Positions 7,703 through 10,641 of a DNA stretch of 10,641 nt are shown in pieces. The first letter of the stretch is position 1. Each line of letters starts with the position of its first letter. Location of the stretch: the NCBI GenBank assembly GCA_019314155.1, contig JAFCZV010000127.1:1-10641 (forward strand), written 5' to 3'. The notes beneath the pieces were generated by a model that saw only the letters and a program-made list of their open reading frames with translations, had not been told where the DNA came from and searched no databases. Both the position numbers and the translations under genes were made by a program. The stretch is from Deltaproteobacteria bacterium. GTDB taxonomy: Bacteria > Desulfobacterota > Desulfobacteria > Desulfobacterales > UBA11574.

Positions 7703-7731
7703 ATGTTACCCTTCTAATAATTCAATGTCAA
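7703..7731 (-). promoter_or_regulatory. Near-consensus sigma70 promoter for eno
   Basis: On the minus strand, a perfect TTGACA (7726-7731) is followed after exactly 17 nt by TAACAT (7703-7708). The predicted transcription start is near 7696, giving a leader of about 70 bases before the eno ATG. This fits a highly expressed housekeeping gene. Confidence 0.65.
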
Positions 7732-7768
7732 GGAAAGGACATCCGATATCTTTATTGCAGTTAATTTT

Positions 7769-7799
7769 TTTACACACAAGGCTCTTGAAGCGCTATAAT
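7769..7799 (+). promoter_or_regulatory. Candidate promoter for the 139-residue protein gene
   Basis: A perfect TATAAT (7794-7799) is preceded by TTTACA (7769-7774) at 19 nt, or by TACACA (7771-7776) at the usual 17 nt. The predicted start near 7806 leaves a leader of about 55 bases. That leader contains AGGAG (7813-7817) and the hairpin at 7826-7848. Confidence 0.5.
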
Positions 7800-7825
7800 C
7801 ATAACCTTTTTTAGGAGAAAAGAAA

Positions 7826-7848
7826 ATCCGGGTTCTTTTATCCCGGAT
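7826..7848 (+). promoter_or_regulatory. Leader hairpin between a ribosome-site-like AGGAG and the ATG
   Basis: ATCCGGG (7826-7832) and CCCGGAT (7842-7848) form a perfect seven-pair, GC-rich stem with a 9-nt loop, 13 bases before the ATG at 7862. AGGAG (7813-7817) lies before the hairpin and there is no Shine-Dalgarno after it. The short CTTT after the stem is too weak for a confident terminator. The hairpin may control translation or transcription of the downstream gene. Confidence 0.45.
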
Positions 7849-7861
7849 CTTTACGCGTGTT

Positions 7862-8281
7862 ATGCAAAACTCTGACTTTTATTCCGATGCACATCTCGTG
7901 GCTGCAGCCATAAGGATTCTCACCCACAAGAATTCAACACCCCCCTCCATCGATGAGATTTGCCAGACCCTGTTTTGTTCTTTGGAGCAAGGCAACTTTA
8001 TCTGTAAAAAACTAAAAGATAAAGGGATCATCGAAATCGTTGAAGGCGCTTTCGGGACCCGCCTATTTTTAAAAAACCATTTAAAAATAGAAGAGATCTC
8101 CAAGGAGAAAAAAACGGACAGTCTCGAGGACGCCGTCAAAAAATTTCAGAGTTCAAGAAAAGATATGACCCAAAAAGCAGAATTGTTTCGGGCTGAACAG
8201 AAAAAAAAGCAAAAAGACCTTTTTGCTGAACTGGAAAAAAAGCTGAAAAAAGGCTCGGCCCCTAACAATACCACAACTTGA
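7862..8281 (+). CDS. Small protein with winged-helix-like N-terminus and charged coiled-coil C-terminus, function unknown
   Basis: The product has 139 residues. Residues 8-70 (AAAIRILTHKNSTPPSIDEI, CKKLKDKGIIEIVEG, TRLFLKN) show the helix-helix-helix then beta-hairpin pattern of a winged-helix fold, often used for DNA binding or protein contacts. Residues 82-130 are highly charged (Lys/Glu/Gln) and should form a long helix or coiled coil. The Thr/Asn-rich tail is disordered. There is no signal peptide or membrane segment. The ATG at 7862 is the only ordinary start codon in the open frame, which begins after a stop at 7802-7804. It lacks a nearby Shine-Dalgarno, because the AGGAG element lies 44 bases upstream beyond a hairpin. 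The gene is divergent from eno and lies 89 bases before the CoA-transferase gene, so co-transcription with it is possible. I do not recognise a named family. Confidence 0.75.
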   Translation: MQNSDFYSDAHLVAAAIRILTHKNSTPPSIDEICQTLFCSLEQGNFICKKLKDKGIIEIVEGAFGTRLFLKNHLKIEEISKEKKTDSLEDAVKKFQSSRKDMTQKAELFRAEQKKKQKDLFAELEKKLKKGSAPNNTTT

Positions 8282-8370
8282 ACGTATACTCTAATTGAGT
8301 GGAAGTATAGGATGTCCCCCCCAGCAGCGGTCCTTAATGTGGTCATCGTATAAAGATAAAGAGGTCTTTT

Positions 8371-9798
8371 ATGAATTTTTCTTCCAAAACGATCAAGCTT
8401 GACGACATTGCCGGCATTATTGCCGCCGGCTTCAAAGGCCGGGATGCGATTACCTGTTATATCGGATCAAATGCAGCTACGCCCACTGCCTCGATCAAGG
8501 CTCTGACCGACGCGGTAAAGTCCGGCTCACATAGGTTGCCGTTCTTAAAAATGGTTCACATACTGTTGCAGGGGCCGGTACCCTATGTGGAGGAAGGCCT
8601 TCAGGACCTCATCATGACGTATTCAATTTTTTCCAGCGGGCCTGTACGTGAGGCAGCCAACCAGGGACGGGCCTTTTATCTCCCCTGCACCCTTGCGAAT
8701 TTAGACGGTCTGATCAAACAAGGGCAGAAATATAAACCCGATGTGGTAATTATCAAAGTAAGCCGGCACTCGAGCACCGGTGAATACAGCTTGGGGCTGT
8801 CGGTGGAAGCGCTACATACAGCCATCGATCACGCCAAGATCGTTATTGCCGAGGTAGACTCCAGCATGCCGTTTACCCAAGGCCAGAGCCTTGTAGATGC
8901 GCACGCCATCGATTATCTTGTCGAAGAAGGTATCAAACCTGTGTACGATTTTCCAGCACCGGCATTCAAGCACTTGTCACCGGAAGAGCGCCGAATAGGT
9001 GCATTGATCACCGAGCACTTCATCAGGAACGGGGTAACGCTCCAAGTGGGCATCGGAAAAATACCAGATGCAGTAGTGGGCACCATAAAAGAGGCAAACC
9101 CGAAGGATCTGGGGATCCAGACCGAGCTTTACGGTGACGGCCTGATGCTTTTGCAAAAAGCAGGAATCGTTACCAATCGAAAAAAGAAGATCAATATGGG
9201 TTACAGCACGACCAGTCTGATTATGGGTTCCCGGGAGTTATATGACTATGTCCACATGCGCTCAGGCGTGCAGATGCGGCCATCGTCTTATACCAATGCG
9301 TCCCATACCATTCGTCTCAATAATCCCTTCGTATCCGTAAATACCGCCATCGGTGTTGATCTTTTCGGCAATGTCTGGGCCGATTTCATTGATCCCCGGC
9401 GGTACTACAGCGGAGTCGGCGGACAGCCCGATTTTATTCGCGCCATTATCGATTCTTCCATCGGAACGCCGATTATTGCGATGAAAAGTCTGACAAACAA
9501 AGGTGCATCCAAAATCAGTTTAATGCATCCACCAGGAATCAGCCTGACTGCCTCGGCCTATGACGGTGTTGTGCTGGTGACAGAATACGGAATTGCCGAT
9601 CTGCGCGGATTGACGCTGGGCAACAAAGCCTTGGCTATCGCCAATATTGCCCATCCAAATTTTCGCGACGATTTCCTGCGGCAAATCTACGATGATCCCT
9701 CGTTTACCAAACCGTTTAATTTTTCAGCGGCCAAAATTCCCCATGGCGTAACCCTCTATCAGGGAGACATTGCCGTTGACTATGAAACGGCATCTTAA
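8371..9798 (+). CDS. Acetyl-CoA hydrolase / 4-hydroxybutyrate CoA-transferase family protein
   Basis: This 475-residue protein belongs to the family that moves CoA between acyl groups through a glutamyl-CoA thioester, or hydrolyses acetyl-CoA. Family features in order are GPVPYV near residue 68, the SLVDAHAIDYLVE region (173-185), VGIGKIPDAVVGTI (226-239), and the catalytic Glu252 in DLGIQTELYGDG (246-257). NPFVSVNTAIGVDLFGNVWAD (318-338), SGVGGQPDFIRA (347-358) and VVLVTEYGIADLRG (400-413) follow. The histidine usual two residues before the catalytic Glu is Gln250, and several other family positions differ, so this may be a divergent subfamily with an unknown substrate. AGAGG ends six bases before the ATG. 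The 89-base gap upstream shows no terminator. The location is cytoplasmic. Exact substrate cannot be given. Confidence 0.88.
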   Translation: MNFSSKTIKLDDIAGIIAAGFKGRDAITCYIGSNAATPTASIKALTDAVKSGSHRLPFLKMVHILLQGPVPYVEEGLQDLIMTYSIFSSGPVREAANQGRAFYLPCTLANLDGLIKQGQKYKPDVVIIKVSRHSSTGEYSLGLSVEALHTAIDHAKIVIAEVDSSMPFTQGQSLVDAHAIDYLVEEGIKPVYDFPAPAFKHLSPEERRIGALITEHFIRNGVTLQVGIGKIPDAVVGTIKEANPKDLGIQTELYGDGLMLLQKAGIVTNRKKKINMGYSTTSLIMGSRELYDYVHMRSGVQMRPSSYTNASHTIRLNNPFVSVNTAIGVDLFGNVWADFIDPRRYYSGVGGQPDFIRAIIDSSIGTPIIAMKSLTNKGASKISLMHPPGISLTASAYDGVVLVTEYGIADLRGLTLGNKALAIANIAHPNFRDDFLRQIYDDPSFTKPFNFSAAKIPHGVTLYQGDIAVDYETAS

Positions 9799-9815
9799 AT
9801 CTTGCATAATTTTTC

Positions 9816-9838
9816 CGGCTCAGAATCGGCCGCTTTTT
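9816..9838 (+). terminator. Weak intrinsic terminator after the CoA-transferase gene
   Basis: CGGCT (9816-9820 region) pairs with GGCCG (9828-9832), with one G-U pair, around a 7-nt loop, followed by CTTTTT. It lies about 20 bases after the stop codon. The stem is short, so read-through into the thioesterase gene is likely to some extent. Confidence 0.5.
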
Positions 9839-9957
9839 ATTGTGGGAATGATACCAATGGGGTTAAAAGCCACTGAGGGGAGTTTGCTCAATGTCGAATA
9901 ATTAATGAACTCCTTAGTAAAAGACGGTCTTCGATTATAAAATAGAAATGAGGTGTT

Positions 9958-10425
9958 ATGAAAAGACTTAACTCAGAGTATATTGAAAGAGTGAACCTTC
10001 TCGTGAACAATTCGCCCTACTTTTCATTGCTTTCCATGAAAATTCTTGACGTGGGCATCGGATATTCTCGTCTGGAAATTGATATTAACCAAAAACATTT
10101 ACAGCCTTTCGGCCTTGTGCACGGCGGGGTTTTTGCATCCATAATCGATGCAGCAGCTTTTTGGTCGGTCTATTATGACGTTGAAGATCAAAATGCCGGG
10201 GTAACCACAGTGGATATCAAGTTAAATTACCTTGCACCGGCAGTATCCGGGAAGCTCGTTGCAAAGGGCCGACAGATCAAACTGGGTAAAACCCTTGGAT
10301 ACGCAGAGGCCGAGGTGGTAAATGAAGATGGGAAAATTCTGGCTCATGGAACATCAACGGTGATGATTCAACCGGGGAGGGGGTTGACAGATGACCCGCC
10401 GCTTCCCCAAAAATTTCTACCCTAA
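9958..10425 (+). CDS. PaaI-type hotdog-fold thioesterase
   Basis: The 155-residue protein has the length of the PaaI/YbgC-like single-hotdog thioesterases, which hydrolyse acyl- or aryl-CoA thioesters in the cytoplasm. The core motif FGLVHGGVFASIIDAAAFWSVYY (51-73) contains the family HGG (55-57) and Asp64 on the central helix, the expected catalytic acid. VTTVDIKLNYLAPAVSGKLVAKG (82-104) and TLGYAEAEVVNEDGKILAHGTSTVMI (112-137) are the following strands. The tail from 140 is Pro-rich. TGAGGTG (9949-9955) is a good ribosome site for the ATG. The CoA-transferase upstream suggests a role in acyl-CoA turnover. A hairpin of 8 pairs (9877-9884 with 9908-9915, two wobbles) lies in the 159-base gap before it. 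The substrate is not known. Confidence 0.9.
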   Translation: MKRLNSEYIERVNLLVNNSPYFSLLSMKILDVGIGYSRLEIDINQKHLQPFGLVHGGVFASIIDAAAFWSVYYDVEDQNAGVTTVDIKLNYLAPAVSGKLVAKGRQIKLGKTLGYAEAEVVNEDGKILAHGTSTVMIQPGRGLTDDPPLPQKFLP

Positions 10426-10432
10426 TTGATCA

Positions 10433-10481
10433 CAAACAAAATGGAGAGATAATTCTTAAAATTATTTCTCCATTTTGTTTG
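10433..10481 (+). repeat. Near-perfect 22-bp inverted repeat after the thioesterase gene
   Basis: Arms 10433-10454 and 10460-10481 are reverse complements over 22 bases except one position, which is a G-U pair in plus-strand RNA (G10448 with T10466). The loop is CTTAA. It begins seven bases after the stop codon. The 3' arm is U-rich, but no clean U-tract follows. It probably ends or protects the thioesterase mRNA, and may also be part of a mobile intergenic repeat. Confidence 0.75.
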
Positions 10482-10641
10482 CCCGTTGGGAAAACCCTCA
10501 AGGCGGAGCGAGTTTTCAGGGGGCCGGGCGCGCGCTTTAGAAGCGTCCAAATGGGGTGTATGCGTCCATGAAGAAAATTTGCTCGATGTCGCTCACAAAA
10601 TACTTTTTACGAAGCCGTCAGAATTGGATGAGAACAAATTT
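10482..10641. other. Structured intergenic block, no convincing gene
   Basis: From the end of the long inverted repeat to the window edge the DNA switches from AT-rich to GC-rich and back. GCCCG (10481-10485) pairs with CGGGC (10525-10529), enclosing GAAAAC-CC-TC (10490-10499) paired with GAGTTTTC (10510-10517). CGCTT-TAG-AAGCG (10533-10545) forms a small hairpin. GCGTCCA occurs twice (10543-10549 and 10562-10568). AAATTTG-CTC (10575-10584) and GAG-AA-CAAATTT (10630-10641) are inverted. A minus-strand micro-frame at 10537-10596 is described in the findings. This density of structure fits a dispersed intergenic repeat or an end of one. Confidence 0.45.

Noticed and set aside
7685..7713. Perfect TTGACA on the plus strand before the 139-residue protein gene
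   Set aside because: The only -10 candidate at proper spacing (TACCCT, 16 nt) is poor, and a better TATAAT lies at 7794-7799. The element overlaps the eno leader hairpin.
8311..8352. Thirteen-residue plus-strand frame (MSPPAAVLNVVIV) upstream of the CoA-transferase, possible leader peptide
   Set aside because: It has no run of regulatory codons, no good ribosome site and no attenuator hairpin after it.
9936..9941. TATAAA just before the thioesterase gene as a -10 box
   Set aside because: No acceptable -35 box lies at 16-18 nt, and the start would fall on the ribosome site.

Overview
The window looks like chromosomal DNA of an anaerobic deltaproteobacterium, most likely a Desulfobacterales-type (Thermodesulfobacteriota) sulfate reducer or relative. 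This is an inference from overall protein style: the family 5 binding protein, a stand-alone LarE, a lysine/alanine-rich membrane protein, and CoA-transferase and thioesterase genes beside central metabolism. No rRNA or other marker confirms it. Base composition is moderate, with AT-rich intergenic DNA interrupted by a few GC-rich, structured blocks. I see no tRNA, rRNA, CRISPR array, transposase or phage gene.

Left part, minus strand (1-2844). A family 5 extracellular solute-binding protein gene runs off the left edge. It is broken: reading frame and family similarity change at about 293-296, where roughly thirty expected residues are missing. A 281-base intergenic stretch with a GC-rich structured block (1601-1671) separates it from a gene for a single-pass membrane protein. 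That protein has a histone-H1-like Lys/Ala/Pro N-terminal tail encoded by an 18-bp tandem repeat.

Centre (2954-7623). larE (plus strand) is divergent from the membrane-protein gene and convergent with a minus-strand gene set read eno, then a signal-peptide-bearing LolA-like protein, then pyrG. eno and the exported protein overlap by 14 nt and pyrG follows 32 nt later, so the three are probably one operon. A near-consensus promoter (TTGACA, 17 nt, TAACAT) lies upstream of eno.

Right part, plus strand (7862-10641). A small winged-helix-like/coiled-coil protein with a hairpin in its leader is followed by an acetyl-CoA hydrolase/4-hydroxybutyrate CoA-transferase family protein, a probable terminator, and a PaaI-type hotdog thioesterase. 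The last 216 bases hold a 22-bp inverted repeat and a GC-rich structured block, with no convincing gene.

The known genes are core glycolysis and pyrimidine metabolism (eno, pyrG), nickel-pincer cofactor synthesis or other sulfur transfer (larE), and acyl-CoA handling (CoA-transferase, thioesterase). The least explained items are the H1-tailed membrane protein, the hairpin leader of the 139-residue protein, and the structured intergenic blocks. No clear new multi-gene system is visible.
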